A stretch of DNA of 64,000 bases from Adiantum capillus-veneris (Eukaryota > Streptophyta > Polypodiopsida > Polypodiales > Pteridaceae). Numbering within the stretch: the first letter of the stretch is position 1; every line of letters begins with the position of its first letter. Below the pieces are notes generated by a model. The model had not been told where the DNA came from. It saw only the letters and a program-made list of their open reading frames with translations, and did not search any database. Location: contig CM043952.1 of the NCBI GenBank assembly GCA_014529385.2, positions 63,166,870 to 63,230,869 of the forward strand, written 5' to 3'. The translations under genes were made by a program, and so were the position numbers. Positions 21,069 through 34,330 of this stretch are shown here, piece by piece.

Positions 21069-23270
21069 CCCCCCCCCCCCCCCCCCCCACCACACACACA
21101 CACACACACACACACACATGCAAGGCCATGGTGGTTCTATAGCGGTGAAGAGGCGTTGAGGATTGTGGAAGTTTTGGGGGATTTTTCTTTTTGCATGAAA
21201 CATGCAAGGTAGCTTCGAGACATGGTCATGTGTAGCATCCCCTACAAAGCCAAGAGGATATGGCCGCAAGAAAAACTCCTTGCATACATGGTGATGGCAA
21301 GATTGACCTGCAAAAAAATGAGCATAGCCGGCCCCATTGGGAGCACAAGGGGGCAAGGAGCAAATCTCATTTAAGGGGAGGTCAGTTTGGAGCATCACAA
21401 TGGCAGATCTCTCTCCCTTTGTCATCGACACCAATCAGCCATTGCTGAGCACAGAAGGATTTCATATTTGACTTCTAGAAAGAAATTCAAATTGGGCGCC
21501 CAAGGGTGTTCAATGTGCCCAAGGGGCCCATCCCATACCGTAACCGCCCATTCGCCAAGACCTCATGAGGTGAAAGCCATGCTTGCACGGGAAAAGTACA
21601 TGGGCAGCTAGAGATTGTTGAATCTCTACAAACTCAGATGATTACAAAAAAATTGGGGAATTTCAAAGAATCCAAAACACGCCATGCATGGGCCATGCAA
21701 GGCGTACAAGGTGCCGATGTGCAACGTGCAAGCAGGAAGAGCATTGCAAGGGCTTTGGCATGACGAAGTCGACAAATCTTGCAAAGCAATCCAGGCAATT
21801 GACAAGGTGCCGATATAGAAGAAGATTTGAAAGGTTCAAGAAAAAATGAGTAATTTCATGGAAAAGCACGATACAATAGAGAAAAGGTGTTCGTTCCAAG
21901 GCAATTTCTCTCGAATTAGACCATATGGGTCTCAAGATTGAGAAGATGGACAAGACCAAAGAACATTTTGATCAAACAATGAGTAACTTCATTCAATTTT
22001 TTCTTTATTAGTTCCTCAATCATAGCTAATGCATGTAGGCAAGGTTGCTTGTTGGCAACAAAGGCAAGATAGGTAGGGCCTGTGGCTTGTAAGGTCAAGA
22101 TATGCAACAAGGCCGACTAGTATTGTAATTCCAAGAAGTCAACATGCATCTGTTTCCATAGTTCAGAAGTTTGGTTTTGCTAGGGCATGGCTCCTAGGAA
22201 AATTTGCCAAGCCTGATGCAATCATGAACATGCCATTGTTTTCAAGATTACATGGCATGAGGTGCATAAAAACCATATTGGGCAACTCAACTACGCTTTG
22301 TTTTTGCAATTACTGTAGATGTTTTTAAGTTATTTAGTTTGATAAATTACTTGACAAGGCTGAGAATAGGCAAAGTTTGTTTTCTTTTGCTTGACTTGAG
22401 TATGACAAGACCATAAGATGCAACATGGGAGCAAGGCTCCATATAACGATACTGAAGAAACTGGCTATGCGTTATGTCGGTCAGTATATCTTTTATTGTA
22501 GCCTGTTTGTGTTGTCAAACGGAGGGAAAAGCAATGCTTTTAGGAGCATGGGTCCCTAACTATATGTATGCATCGGGGACATAGTTACTCCAAATCAATT
22601 ATAGCTTGCCAGAGTGCATGCAAAATAAGTACGTGAGGTACATTTGAAAGTACAATCATGCCATAGGATGCTTGACTTTCGATGCTAGGGGTGGAGGTTA
22701 CAAAAAACTAGTAAGTACCTTCAATTTAAGTTTCAATTTTGAACTTATTTACTCATGCATAAATTTCTCCACTACCAACTTGACAAGAAAATGTTGCTTC
22801 AGTCAAGCACAATTTGGCAGTAAAGCTAAAATTTGATAGCTAAGCTACCTTATTCAAGATTGGGCAATCAAAGGATTCTCAATCAAATATACAATTTGGC
22901 AAGCCCGATTATCTATGCAAGCTTGACAAGGTGGATTTTATTTTACTTTGACATCTCTGTGTCACCAAGAGCACCTGCTAGCTAAGATCATTTAGGTTCC
23001 ATCTTCTCATCTCAAAGATGAACGTATGCGAAGAAAGGTTTCAATATGACATATTTCCTAGAAGCTTCCAAAGTTTGGAATATGCTGTTAGCATACGAAC
23101 TTGGAAAAACTTTGTTAACATGTCTATCTACTTATTTTTGGAGGTTGGTATGAACCAAGCCTTAAGGGTATACAGGGTACGTTTGACAACACTAAATCTC
23201 CCAATGTACATGGCTACAAGCCATATTCATCAAAGGCACTTGCTCTATGATGGGCAATAAGGTCACACAT
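20963..23270 (+). other. Leader and decayed internal sequence, no recognisable gene
   Basis: Sits between the primer site and the copy 2 LTR. A purine-rich start is followed by a compound microsatellite and then decayed sequence with only short open segments, for example 23018-23260, which I cannot assign. It could be the gag part of the element whose 3' end lies at 34863-35002. Confidence 0.35.
21031..21118. repeat. Compound microsatellite (TC)n-(C)23-(CA)n
   Basis: TC repeat to 21065, a run of about 23 C to 21088, then CA repeat to 21118. The three motifs abut without spacers. Confidence 0.95.
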
Positions 23271-24436
23271 TGTTAGGAGTTTTTTGGAAGAAGTGATCGC
23301 GCATATGTACATACACATGCATTGTGCATCGAATAAAGCATTTCCCATTTTCCAGAACCAGGTGGTTACATGGGCCCCACATGTGTACATGTAGGACATC
23401 ATGTACATAGTACATCGATTTTCATTATCACCAGTACTAGTGTGTTTTTTCTATAATAACGAGGAGTTGGTGGAGTGTAAAACTTCTTGAGGAAGCTATC
23501 AGTGGGCGCATGCTATGAGGTAAGTAGGTGCGTCAGATGACATCGAGTGGCGTCAGGAGGACGAATGGGATCAAGACTTGCACGTGGATAAGTATGGACA
23601 CAACATGGGTGTTTTCTTGTGATGAATTATGAAAAAAGGTCATCATGAGAACTATATTTGGGGGCCACTTCACGTGATTGCGGGATGCATTATTGGGAAA
23701 AGTTGAGTGCTAGGTGTGCGGATGGATGTAGAAGGGTGACAAAAATGCACTACGTGGCCATTTTTTGGCCTGTTCGGGGTCCGTTTGAGGTCAATCAAAA
23801 GACCAAAGGAGCCCAAGGGATAAAGTGAAGTGTGGACACTAAAAAACCTGAGAAAAAACAAGAAAAAACGTGGAGAGAAGAGGAGGAACATCCACAACTG
23901 ATTTTTTGATGTTTTTGGAGCTTGTTTTGGCCATAAACTTCTCATTCGAGATCGAATTTGAGCACTTTGATATTGTAGACTGGGGTTTTTGGCTATTCCG
24001 GATGCAATGGTCGTGTTCATTTTGCTAAATTCCTCACTGTTTTTTTGCTATTTTGGCTGTGTAAGTTTCTCCTTTGAGCGAAGTCTTTGCTCCAATTTGT
24101 GATTGTATCTGGCATATTTCATCCATACTGTGTGAGCTATTTGTCCCATTGGTGTTGGCTCAAGCTCAATTGTATCTAAACACTAGAAATATTCCTCTTT
24201 TGAGCTGAGTTTTTGGGTGTGTGTGTGTGTGTGTGTCTGTGTTGAGCGGGTAAATGGATAGTCTCTCTCCTCTCACTCCATTGGTGTGTTCCCTGTCTCG
24301 GCCAGGTGTGTTGTGTAAGCCAAGTGGTGACCCATAGTGTCTGTGTATGTGTGTGTGTGTGTGTGTGCATGTATCATCCAAAGAGTGTGTGTTGGGTGAT
24401 TATAGAGGTGTTGTGTGTGTTTCCATCCCGCTCACA
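23271..24436 (+). repeat. 5' LTR of copy 2
   Basis: Starts TGTTAGGAG, ends CCCGCTCACA. (GT)n tracts lie near 24217-24236 and 24345-24368, matching the CA tracts of copy 1 in the opposite orientation. Confidence 0.92.
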
Positions 24437-24456
24437 TTCTTTTGGTGCCCCCACTG
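24437..24456 (+). other. Candidate primer binding site of copy 2
   Basis: TTTGGTGCCCCCACTGAGGA follows the LTR after a few bases. The identical 20-mer recurs at 50584-50603 after a different LTR. Confidence 0.6.
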
Positions 24457-25489
24457 AGGATCTTCTTCGAGTACCTTCAGGTTCGGGATTACAGGTTGCA
24501 GATTACAGATCACAAATTATAGGTTACAGGTTACAGGTTACAGGTACAGGTACAGGTGATTTACACAGATACAAGTAGGTGGAGTAGAGTGATATACTGG
24601 CAAGTGGAAGTCACTTGCAGTTATCGTGGGTATGCATGATTTGGTGCCTGTTTGACTGCATTGTATTGTATTGTACGTTGCTTGTGGATACTACGATTGT
24701 ACGCCTTTGTGGAGCCATACTTGGTTTTATTTGGTAGTCCGAGCCATTTTTGAGACTTGGTCTAGAAGATAGTCATTTATGAGACTTGACTATACGAGAT
24801 TTGCATAAGCTTTCGTGAGAGGGCCGATAGCGTGAGGTTTTATTGAGCTGGGGGATTCTCAAATGTGAGATCCTTTCAGTGATACAGGTGGCTAGAGCAT
24901 CCTTTTCCTGACCTCGCCATAGGCTATGTACTAGTGATTCCTACTTGATACTCGGGTTCTATTGTTGGCAGGTTATGCATACATATACAATCTATAATTT
25001 GGGTTCTTACTTCTCTACTTCTGGGGAAACTCTGCCAAATTTTTTCCAAGTTTCGTTGGCTGGTTTTTTGGTCTTTTGAGCCATTTATGTTGTTATATTG
25101 CTGAAATTTTGGCAAAATCAGAGGAGAAGTCAGGTGTGTCTCCTTGGGAGTTGCATAGTTGGCTTTAACAGATGATCAAAACACACATCAATTCACTCCT
25201 TTTCATTTAACACAAAGAATCTAGATAAATGTTCATGTGTCCAGGAAGATTTTTTTCCAGCAGTGCATAGTCTTTATGTTTGAGCCACGACGAGTAAGAG
25301 AGATAGTGGAATCCCCTTTGCCTGTTGTAATTCCGATGATTAACTATGAAAACTCATTTGATGTGCATGTGTTTGTTTTTATTCAAAGATGAGCTCCATT
25401 GAAGTTTCTGGGGATTGAGTTAGTAAAAAGTTTTGGGTTCTTGCACCTGTGTTAGAAGGGGTTCTCAAAGCATCAAAACTTGGGTAGCC
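24457..25489 (+). other. 5' leader of copy 2
   Basis: About 1 kb without sustained coding. It contains the repeat of GGTTACA and ACAGGT motifs near 24510-24555, as in copy 1. Confidence 0.6.
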
Positions 25490-26706
25490 ATGGCTTTCTC
25501 TTATCCGGAATTTCATGGAAGAAGTGATGAAGATGTGGAAGACTTTTTGGAAAAGATGGAGGTTTCTTGCATTAGCAATCAGATTCATGATCCTGCGTAG
25601 ATGTTACGTCTTCTCCATATTTATTTGAAGAGTGATGCACGAGTTTGGTGAAGAGGAGTTGTGTGCGGTTGATCCACCTGTGAGATTAAGTTGGGACAAT
25701 CTAAGGCATAGATTGGAAGTGGAGTTTGTGAAGACAGAAGATCCTGACAAAGTGTGGCAAGAAGTACAGGGTTTGGAGCAAAGGGAAGGTGAGCCAGTAG
25801 ATGCATACATACGTAAGTTTTCAATGGCATGGGAGAGGATGTGCAAGGCCTTAGCACCACAGGTACCCCCACTTGACATGATGAAGAAGGACAGGTTCTT
25901 GGGTGGTATTTGAGAGAATATACGTTGGAGAGTGGATTTAAAGAAGCCTAGGACATAGGAAGATGGACTACATGTAGAGAGGAACAAAGAGTGGAAGCTG
26001 AGAAGAATGAGTCAACTCTAGGAGTAGAGTCTTTGCCTAGGAGCCTATGGATTCTTTGCAAGGGCGCATGCCAGTGGTTCATCATGATCCAGTGGTTTTT
26101 GCTACTCCTTTGGTTATGCCAGCAGTGTTCACTATAGCAGTGCAAGATGATGGGCTAAGGCAAGACATGAGGCAAGTGGTAGATTTAATGAAGAATCTCA
26201 GCCTAAACATGCTAGGTAATGTGGGAAATAATCAAGGTCGGGGGAGGTTTGCAAATCAGCTAGGAGGTGAAGAAAGACCCAGGAATGGTGTTGGACAAAG
26301 CAATGATAGACTCTGGAGGCAGATGCTCGTGTGTTATAATTGCAGAGAGTTGGGCCACATCAGCCCGCAATGTGATAAGCCACCAAGGATGGGGGGAGAC
26401 ATGTATCCATTGCCAAGACAGGTGCTAACTAGGTCAGATGATTATGGCCTTGAAATTAAGGGAGAAGAAGGAACCCGTGGATTAACCCAAGAGGAAAAAG
26501 GAAAGATAAAAGTGATAAGCGTGCTCACCTTGGAGAAGGCAGCAAAGCTGGAGGATACATTAGTGATGCCTATTGGGAAGAGGACCAGACAGGATAAGGA
26601 AGGAAGAAGTACCCAGGTCCTAGTAAGAAGAAGGCAAAGAGCCATGAAGACGAGGATGTCAAGGCCAAAAGAAAAAGAAAGGCTCGTCGCAAGTTTCAAG
26701 TTTTAG
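25490..26706 (+). pseudogene. Copy 2 gag
   Basis: Starts MAFSYPEFHGRSDED at 25490, as in copy 1. Early stops (for example TAG at about 25598) and frame changes near 25650 and 25912-26000 break the capsid region. From 26047 to 26706 the frame is open and includes the zinc knuckle CYNCRELGHISPQC near 26333-26375, then ends in the same overlap with pol as copy 1. At the place of the copy 1 TGA (13237), copy 2 has a sense codon, so that stop is specific to copy 1. Confidence 0.85.
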
Positions 26707-29700
26707 ATTTTCCACTAGGGGATGGGCAATTAAGCTATGACTTGAAGGAGGGTCTGACAAGCAGGAAAGCAAATGTTACTTTTGGGCAGCTTATAGAGAT
26801 GGTGCCTAAGCTAAAGCGAAAGTGGAAGAGGATGGCTAACCCAATGGAGAAAGAACTAGAGAGAGGTTCAATGAAGGTATTGGCGATGCATCAGATACCA
26901 GAAATTTGCCCAATAGTAGATGTGTGGCACAAGGGAAAAAGTCTTGGACAAGGTTATGTTGATGGCGGATCCCAAATATGTGTCATAACACACTCATGTG
27001 TTGAGAAGATGGGTCTTACAGTGACTGGGGTGTCAGGCTTTCAAATCAAATTGGCAAACCATCGGAAAGTAAAATGTTTGCGTGTTGTAAATATCTTAGA
27101 AGTGCAGGCATATGATGCAAAGGTGGTGGTTGATTTTCATGTGATGCCAGTGGGGTTGGGAGAGTATCCTATTATACTGGGCAGACCATGGTTACATGTA
27201 GTGGGAGCTATTCAAAATTGGCGACGTGATTAGCCTCTATGAAAAGACAAGTGCCAAGAAGCTATATAATATGGACACAAGGAAAGTGTTAATGGAACTT
27301 TATGAAGATGAGGATGAGTCTATTGATGAAGACTATTCCACTGTTGACTGACGAGGACAGTGATAGTACTACAGCAGTGAGATGAGGATGTTGATGTTGC
27401 ATTTGTTTTGATGACAAAGAAATCCATGAGTCTGGTTTAGTTGCATTTTCAAATGAGATTGAAAATTAAAGTGAAGGGCCTTATGAAGTGATTGAAGGGT
27501 TGATGCAAACCAAGGTTGAATTGTCAAAGAAGCAGGAATTGATGACACAAATGATCAGTGGATACCTCTCAGATATGGAGAAGGAGATATATTTGCACAT
27601 GCTGGCTAGTTTTCTTGATTTGTTCATTACTTTATATGAAGAGATTATAGGGTTCAAAGGAGAAGAGATGCATGTAGAGATGAAAGAAGGCGCTAAGCCA
27701 GTGCGACAAAGGCTAAGAAGGATGGGTCAAGAGAAAATGGAAGCCTTGCGGGAAGAGGTGGACAAGTTATTGAAGGCAGGGTTCATAGTCCCAGTGGAAA
27801 CAACAGAATGGGTGAGTCCAATAATAGTTAGCCCAAAGAAGGATGGAAAGTGGAGAATTTGTGTAGATTTTAAACCCCTAATGTAGCCACTAAGAATAAT
27901 TCATATCCTCTTCCATCCATCGATCAGATCTTGGATTCAGTGAGGTTATGAGAGGTACAATGTGTGTGATGGTTTTTCAGGCTATTTTCAATTGAAGATT
28001 GCTCTTAAAGACCGAACAAAGACAACTTTTATTACGCCATGGGGTTGTTATTGCTACATGGTATTGCCATTGGGGTTGTCAAATGGACCATCTTTTTATC
28101 AAGAAAGAGCAAATTGGGTATTGGCACCATTCATTGGTAGTTGTGTTAAAGCTTTTATGGACAACTTCTGTGTCTAGAGCAGTATGGCTGAACACCATGA
28201 GAAGCTGCAGATGGTATTGGCTCGATATGATGAATGTGGAGGACAACTAAATTCAAAGAAATGTCATCTAGCATAGCCAAGGGTGAAGTTATTGGGCCAC
28301 ATGGTGTCAAAAAATGGCATTGGGACTGATCCAGACAATGTTAAGTCTATTATTCTCTTTCCATCACCTAAGAGTACAAAGCAATTGGCAACCTTTATAC
28401 ACAAAGTGAAGTACATGGTGCAGTTTATTCCATTGTCTTCACAGCTCCTTTATCCATTACAACAAGTGGCAAAGCATAATCCATTGCAATGGGATGACAA
28501 GTGTGAAGACGTGTTTCAAGAGGTGTTAGGGGGGTTGTCAGCCATGCAGGCTCTTGATTGGGAGCAAGTGTTTTATGTAAATCCATCAGTAGGGGATGAT
28601 GCATTGGAGCCATGCTATTGCAAAACGGGAAGGGCAGCCATTATATGAGGCCAATGTATTGTGCAAGCCGAGTGAAGTTGGTAGCAGAGAGAAAATTCTC
28701 TGAAGTAGAGCTAGTGATGGCCAATGTAATATTTGCTTGACGATTTTGTCATTACTTGTTGCTGCCACGACCTTTTGTTTTCTTAATGAGTTATGCCTTT
28801 TTGCCACAATCAATTAATGGCACTAACATGTCAAATGTGGTCAAGAAATGGGTAATTGAGCTGCAAGAGTTTGAGTTGTCTTTTTTAGTGGAAGACAGTA
28901 CTAGAGCTACCCTAGCTGATTTGTTGACTTACAAGGAGAATCCCCTCCTTGTTAAGGAAGACATGGTGAGAAGGGTAGTTGAAGAAGTGCCACAGATCAA
29001 CAATGCACGTGTGTTGTTCTTTGATGGCTCATACAGAAAGAGCCATGATGTGGCTTCACGGGGTATAACACTATATGATCCAGAGGGGAAGCTAGTATGC
29101 AAGAGAGGGTTCAAATTGGATGCACATAGTAACAATGAGGCTGAATATGCTTCGTTGGAAGCCGGATTACACATTTGTTTGAAGCATGGGATTAGAAGGT
29201 TGAGCATAAAAGGTGATGCCTTGTCAAGTGTTGGGTGTGTGGAAGAGCAAGAACACCTCATTGAAGGACATGTGTTTCAGAATTAAACGCATGTTAAAAA
29301 AGTTTGAAGCATGGAGCATCAGACACATTGAACGTGCTCTAAATGGAGAGGCACATGAAGCAGCTCAAAGCATGATTGGGGAGCTATTTGTGTTGAGGAC
29401 CAATTTACCTCTTTATCATGGCTGGGAGAGTTTGGCTCAAGAAGAGGAGATTTTGCTAAAAGGAATTATTTTGAAGGACATTCACAAGTCTAAGAAGTAT
29501 GGTTTTGTGCGTAGAGCATCCAAGCACAAATTGATTGGTGATGTCTTGTATGAAAGGGGCTGATCTCGTGTTGAGACGTGTACCTTGGTGGGAGGAGCTT
29601 TGTAGAGTGTTGGAAGAGAATCATGAACGCACATGTGGCGGACATTTTGCTCTAAAGATCACCTTGCATAAGATCTTGCAAGAGGGGTATGTATGGCCTA

Positions 29701-30787
29701 GTTTGCACAAGGATGTTCACCATTGGTGTAGGTCTTGCAATAGGTGTCAAGCATTTGGGAAGAGAGTGTTGAAGCTAGAGCTACGAAAAACCATATGGCA
29801 TTTGATGTGTTTGAAAAGTGGGGGATTGATGCAATAGGCCCGTTATCTATCAATAGCAGGGGCAAAAGATATATTTTGAATGCAGTGGAAGATCTCTCTA
29901 GAAGGGCAGAGGGTATAGCAGTAAAACAAATCACTGCAAAGGATGTGGAAAAATTTGTGTACGATAAAATATGTTGCAAGTTTGGGATGCCACTAGAGCT
30001 ACTTTCAGAGAAGGGGCCAGGATTTAGAGCTAAACTATTAGAGTTTTTATGTGCGAAGATGAAGATTAGGCACCAGCATACCACTCCTTATTATCCATAA
30101 TGTAATGGCTTAAATGAAAGATTCAATGGTGAGTTGGTACAAATTCATTTGAAAGTGATAGAGCACCAAGAAAAGAATTGGGATTTGAAATTGCCTAGTG
30201 CATTATGGGCTTACCATACTTTGGTAAAGACAAGTATATGGTTTACTCCATTTCATTTGGTATATGGAAAGGAAGCACTATTTCCTGTGGAAGTAGAGTT
30301 GCCTATGGTCAAGATGTTAGAGAAGTTGCTTGGGCAGTCCAGTGATACATTCAAAGAGAGGATCTTACAATTACAAGAGGTTCAGCTGGATAGGATGAGC
30401 GCATTGGAACATTATGGACAGATGCAAGATAAGGCTTTAGCAAAGATAAATGAAAAGGTCAAAAGTAAGGGTATCAAGAAACATGACTTGGTTTTGCGCT
30501 ACAGCAGTAAGCTGGACAAGACATTCCAAAAGAAGTTTCAAATTAAGTGGGAAGACCCTTTCGATGTAGTGGAATGTTTTTCGAATGGTACATATCAACT
30601 GGCTAACCTGAATGGGATTCTACATAAGTCAAGGGTAAATGGATTGTGTCTTAAATTATATCATGCTAGATTAATGATGGTGAAGCAAGATGAGTTGTTT
30701 GCAGAACAAGTAATGTATATGAGGGATGAGGAGACCTCTCACGCAGCGAGTCTCATATCTCTTTTTGCTACTGCTGATCATGAATGA
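26520..30787 (+). pseudogene. Copy 2 pol: protease, RT, RNase H, aRNH, integrase
   Basis: Homologous to copy 1 pol throughout. The protease has GYVDGGSQICVI near 26955. RT is split: fingers to about 27886, palm from 27962, and the YxDD box reads FMDN (28153-28164) instead of FMDD, with a TAG shortly after. The degenerate RNase H reads FYVNPSVGDD, again lacking the first Asp. aRNH has FFDGSYRK and NNEAEY, then a frameshift near 29215, and RALNGEAHEAA as in copy 1. Integrase has HERTCGGH and CRSCNRCQ, but TAA at 30098-30100 replaces the Gln of YYPQ beside the catalytic Glu motif. About ten open segments make up the gene, so it is not functional. Confidence 0.88.
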
Positions 30788-30815
30788 TTTAGCAAGCTAG
30801 GGGATGGGTAAATTA

Positions 30816-31976
30816 TGTTAGGATTTTTTTGGAAGAAGTGATTGTGCATATGTACATACAAATGCATGGTGCATCGAATAAAGGATTGCCCATTTTCCAG
30901 AGCCAGCAAGTGGTTACGTGGGGCCCACATGTGTACAGGTAGGACAACATGTACATAGTACATCGATTTTCATTATCACCACTACCAGTGTGTTTTTTCT
31001 ATAATAATGAGGAGTTGGTGGAGTGTAAAACTTATCGAGAAAGCTATCAGTGGGCACACGCCATGAGGTATGCAGGTTCGTCAGATGACATCCAGTGGCG
31101 TCAGGAGGACAAATGGGATCAAGACTTGCACGTGGATAAGTACAGACACAACGTGGGTGTTTGCTTTTGATGATTATGCAAAAAGGTCGTCATGAGAACT
31201 ATATGTGAGGCCACTTCACGTGATTACGAGATGCATTTTTGGAAAACATTGAGTGCTAGGTGTGCGGATGGATGTAGAAGGGTGACAAAAATGCAATGCG
31301 TGGCCATTTTTTGGCATGTTCGGGGTCCGTTTGAGGTCAATCAAAAGGCCAAAGGCGCCCAAGGAATAAAGTGAAGTGTGGACACTGAAAAAGCTGAGAA
31401 AAAACCAGCAAAGTGTGGAGAGAAGAGGAGGAACAACCGCAACTGAGTTTTTGTTGTTTTTGGAGCCTGTTTTGGCCATAAACTGCTCATTCGAGGTTGG
31501 ATTTGAGCACTTTGATATTGTAGAGTGGGGTTTTTGGCTATTCCGGATGCAATGTTGCTGTCCATTTTGCCAAATTACTCACTATTTTTTTGCTGTTTTG
31601 GCTGTGCAAGTTTCTCCTTTGAGCAAAGCCTCTGATGCAATTTGTGATTGTATCTGGCATATTTCATCCATATTGTGTGAATTATTTACCCCATTGGTGT
31701 TGGCCCAAGCTCAATTGTATCTAAACATCAAAAATCTTCCTCTTTTGAGCTGAGTTTTTTGGATGTGTGTGTGTGTGTGTGTGTGTGTCTTTGTGTTGAG
31801 TGGATAAATGGACAGTTTCTCTCCTCTCACTCCATTGGCGTGTTCCCTGTCTCGGCTAGGTGCGTTGTGTAAGCTGAGTGATGCCCCACAGTGTGTGTGT
31901 GTGTGTGTGTGTATCATCCAAAGAGTGTGTGTCGGGTGATTATAGAGGCGTTGTGTGTGTTTCCATCCCGCTCACA
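30816..31976 (+). repeat. 3' LTR of copy 2
   Basis: Starts TGTTAGGAT after the purine tract GCTAGGGGATGGG (30797-30809) and ends CCCGCTCACA. Matches 23271-24436 with scattered substitutions and CA/GT length differences. Confidence 0.92.
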
Positions 31977-34039
31977 ATGTTTTCAAGTTCTACTTGTTTT
32001 TTTATCTTTAACTTTTCATTTTGAAAACTTTTTGAAAACTTTTATCTGTTGTGCAATGCAAAGTGCTTTGCCAGACTTCATGCAAAGAAAGGATTCTATT
32101 ATGTACCAAGGTACTATCCAATGACTGCAGGTCAAGGATAATGGCACACATATTGTTCCCTATAAGTGGATATAAGCTCACAATTTAAGTTTGGCAACAA
32201 TGCACTGTGATGTATCCCTGCTTGTGTAATTGTGCAAGGCACATATAACAATAGCTCACAAGGTTGAGGCTTTCATTGAAGCCAAGGGCTTATCAATCTA
32301 TTTTTTTGATATGCATGCATGGCATGCTAATAAGATGGTAGTGGCTTCTGATAATTGTATATGTATACAACGGTGAGCACTTTACATCATTGGCTCTATG
32401 CACAAGGTGCAACCAATCTCAATGATGGTTCTATGGTTAGCAAGTAGGCATGACCTAGCTATCAAGCAACTGATTTATGGGAAGACATGCATACGTCAAG
32501 AGAGCCTCCACATAGGTAATCTCTTGTGTAAACACATGAGAAACTCTAGTATGAATATTTTCTTTGGGGGTATTTGACATCTTTCTCCTCTGTTCATGGA
32601 GGAAGAAGATTCTCTCATGACTTAGTTGTGAATAAGATTCCAATTGCAGAAGATCTGTTGCTTAGTTGCATTATTGATTATGTATCTAGGAGTGGGATTT
32701 TCAAGGGTATGACCTAACTAATACACAATCACTCCATAGGTGTTGAGAGTCATGATTTGAGCTCCAACACATTTGTAATTTCAAGGAAAGGAGTCCAGAA
32801 TCTACCAAGGGATAGTGGACAAATTCAGCTTTCTCAATTGATTCCAAAGACTTTTGACCATGATAGACTGTGTTCATCACCATTGGCTGCTAGGTTGAGC
32901 AATTTTCATGCAAAGTCTAACCAAACGGTTTGACATTGCAGAAGCTAACCAAGGGTTTGGATTGCAACGGCAACACCCATGGTTACTAGTTTCTACGGCT
33001 TTTTTGTCACTAATCATTTAGTGTTCAACAAGTCACCAATATATTACCTTTTTAAGGCTAGTTTTATGATAAGGCATCTTTCTAGTTGTATCTTTCAAGT
33101 TTGCAAAGTGCATGTGACTACATAAGTGAACGTTATGTTCAACCTCCAAGTTGCATATGATTTGGTTTTTTTTCCTTCTTGAGGATGCTTTGCTTAAATT
33201 TTTCAAGTTGGATGAATAAGCTTGAATAATTTCATCCATTTTGCTCTTCAGAGAGATGACAAGGTCATGTAAGGGCAAAGAATTTTGGGCCGTAGTGTCC
33301 TAAATACATTTTTGCATTATCTATATGTAGGGTTTTATTTGGCACATGTTGTCACATGGGACACAATATGGTCTAGGAGCTTGATTTAGCTAGTGGGGAG
33401 CAAGGTTAATGAATCCTCTGTTGCTGAGTGTTTCCTATTACCTCCACACACAAGTACATCTCGTACTTGAAGGATGTTATTTTTGCAAACATCCTTATTT
33501 GAGGCATATTCCACATTTGGAGAATATGAGTCTATGGGACTGACACTAGCACCCGCTATTTCAATTATGTGTTGCAACAAGGTCCCTAGGTGCTAGTCAA
33601 ATCCATTTTTAAAACTATTTTGAGCACGTCGTATCAGGAACAATTTCAGTGGCCAAAAATTGAATACCTAGTCAGACTTGTTAAGGGACAAGTGTTGTTA
33701 AACAACTTCAATGGATGGATGTTTATACATGTAGAAAATCTATGTTCTATTAATGAACATATTTCATTTGGTACCTAGGTGTGATCAATTTTCACATTCT
33801 ATAATGGTCTAGATATATTCTCACAGCTTTCACATGGAAAGCATTTAGTTCTTTCCCTATGAGTTGTGATGAGCATCAAATTAGCCATAAGCATTGGCAA
33901 GTAGGATCATGGATATGTGGGTTTGAATCTATTTTTTCTAAATGCATGCAAATGAGGTGTTAGGGGCCCTAGTATTTAGCAAAAGCTGATTTGAAGCGGC
34001 ATGCACATTCACCACATTACTCGCTTATTAAGCATCTTG
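31977..34039 (+). other. Decayed internal sequence, possible integrase N-terminus
   Basis: Mostly without long frames. At 33590-33778 a plus-strand segment has QFQWPKIEYLVRLVKG, which loosely resembles the WP...V..Y/FV..C part of an integrase zinc domain but lacks the cysteines. Another open segment at 33033-33278 on the minus strand is unrecognised. Confidence 0.3.
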
Positions 34040-34330
34040 CACTCTATGTGTAGTATCTTTATGGGATAATTTATGATCTACCAATCACCAATAGAGATCA
34101 TGGCATGGTTTGGGTGCTTGTGGATCTCTCAAGTTAACCAAGATGGTTATTCATAACATTGTTGATTCCTCAACAATGTTGTAAGACATTGTGATCCCTG
34201 TTTACTAGCCACATCTTGGAAGACTATCTATAAACAATGGGGGAAACACACCTCAGTACTAATATTTATCCAAAGAGGATAGGCAAAATACAAGTGTAAT
34301 CTTGTGATAAAGGATATGTGAAGCACATAC
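34040..34330 (+). pseudogene. Degenerate integrase core of a chromovirus-like element
   Basis: Read across stops and frame changes, the plus strand gives DLPITNRDHGMVWVLVDLSS, which fits the first Asp region of Ty3/gypsy integrases, then TSHILEDYL, MGETHLSTNIYP and RIGKIQV, which fit the later WK..MGT...STAYHPQTDGQ part. The order and spacing are right, but catalytic residues cannot be assigned confidently. A purine tract and LTR follow 520 bases downstream, as expected for the 3' end of such an element. Confidence 0.45.

Larger units (their letters stand above)
23271..31976 (+). mobile_element. Tat-lineage Ty3/gypsy retrotransposon, copy 2 (decayed)
   Basis: Same family and order as copy 1 but on the plus strand: LTR, primer site, leader, gag, protease, RT, degenerate RNase H, aRNH, integrase, polypurine tract, LTR. 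The first 145 bases of the two LTRs already differ at about a dozen positions, roughly ten times the density seen in copy 1, so this insertion is much older. The coding region is broken by many stops and frameshifts and the RT active site is changed. Flanks are CACAT on the left and ATGTT on the right, so no target duplication is visible. It may sit inside the short-LTR element that starts near 20850 and ends at 35002. Confidence 0.9.

Noticed and set aside
23266-31981. Target-site duplication of copy 2
   Set aside because: CACAT and ATGTT are not direct repeats. The partial reverse-complement match is likely chance.
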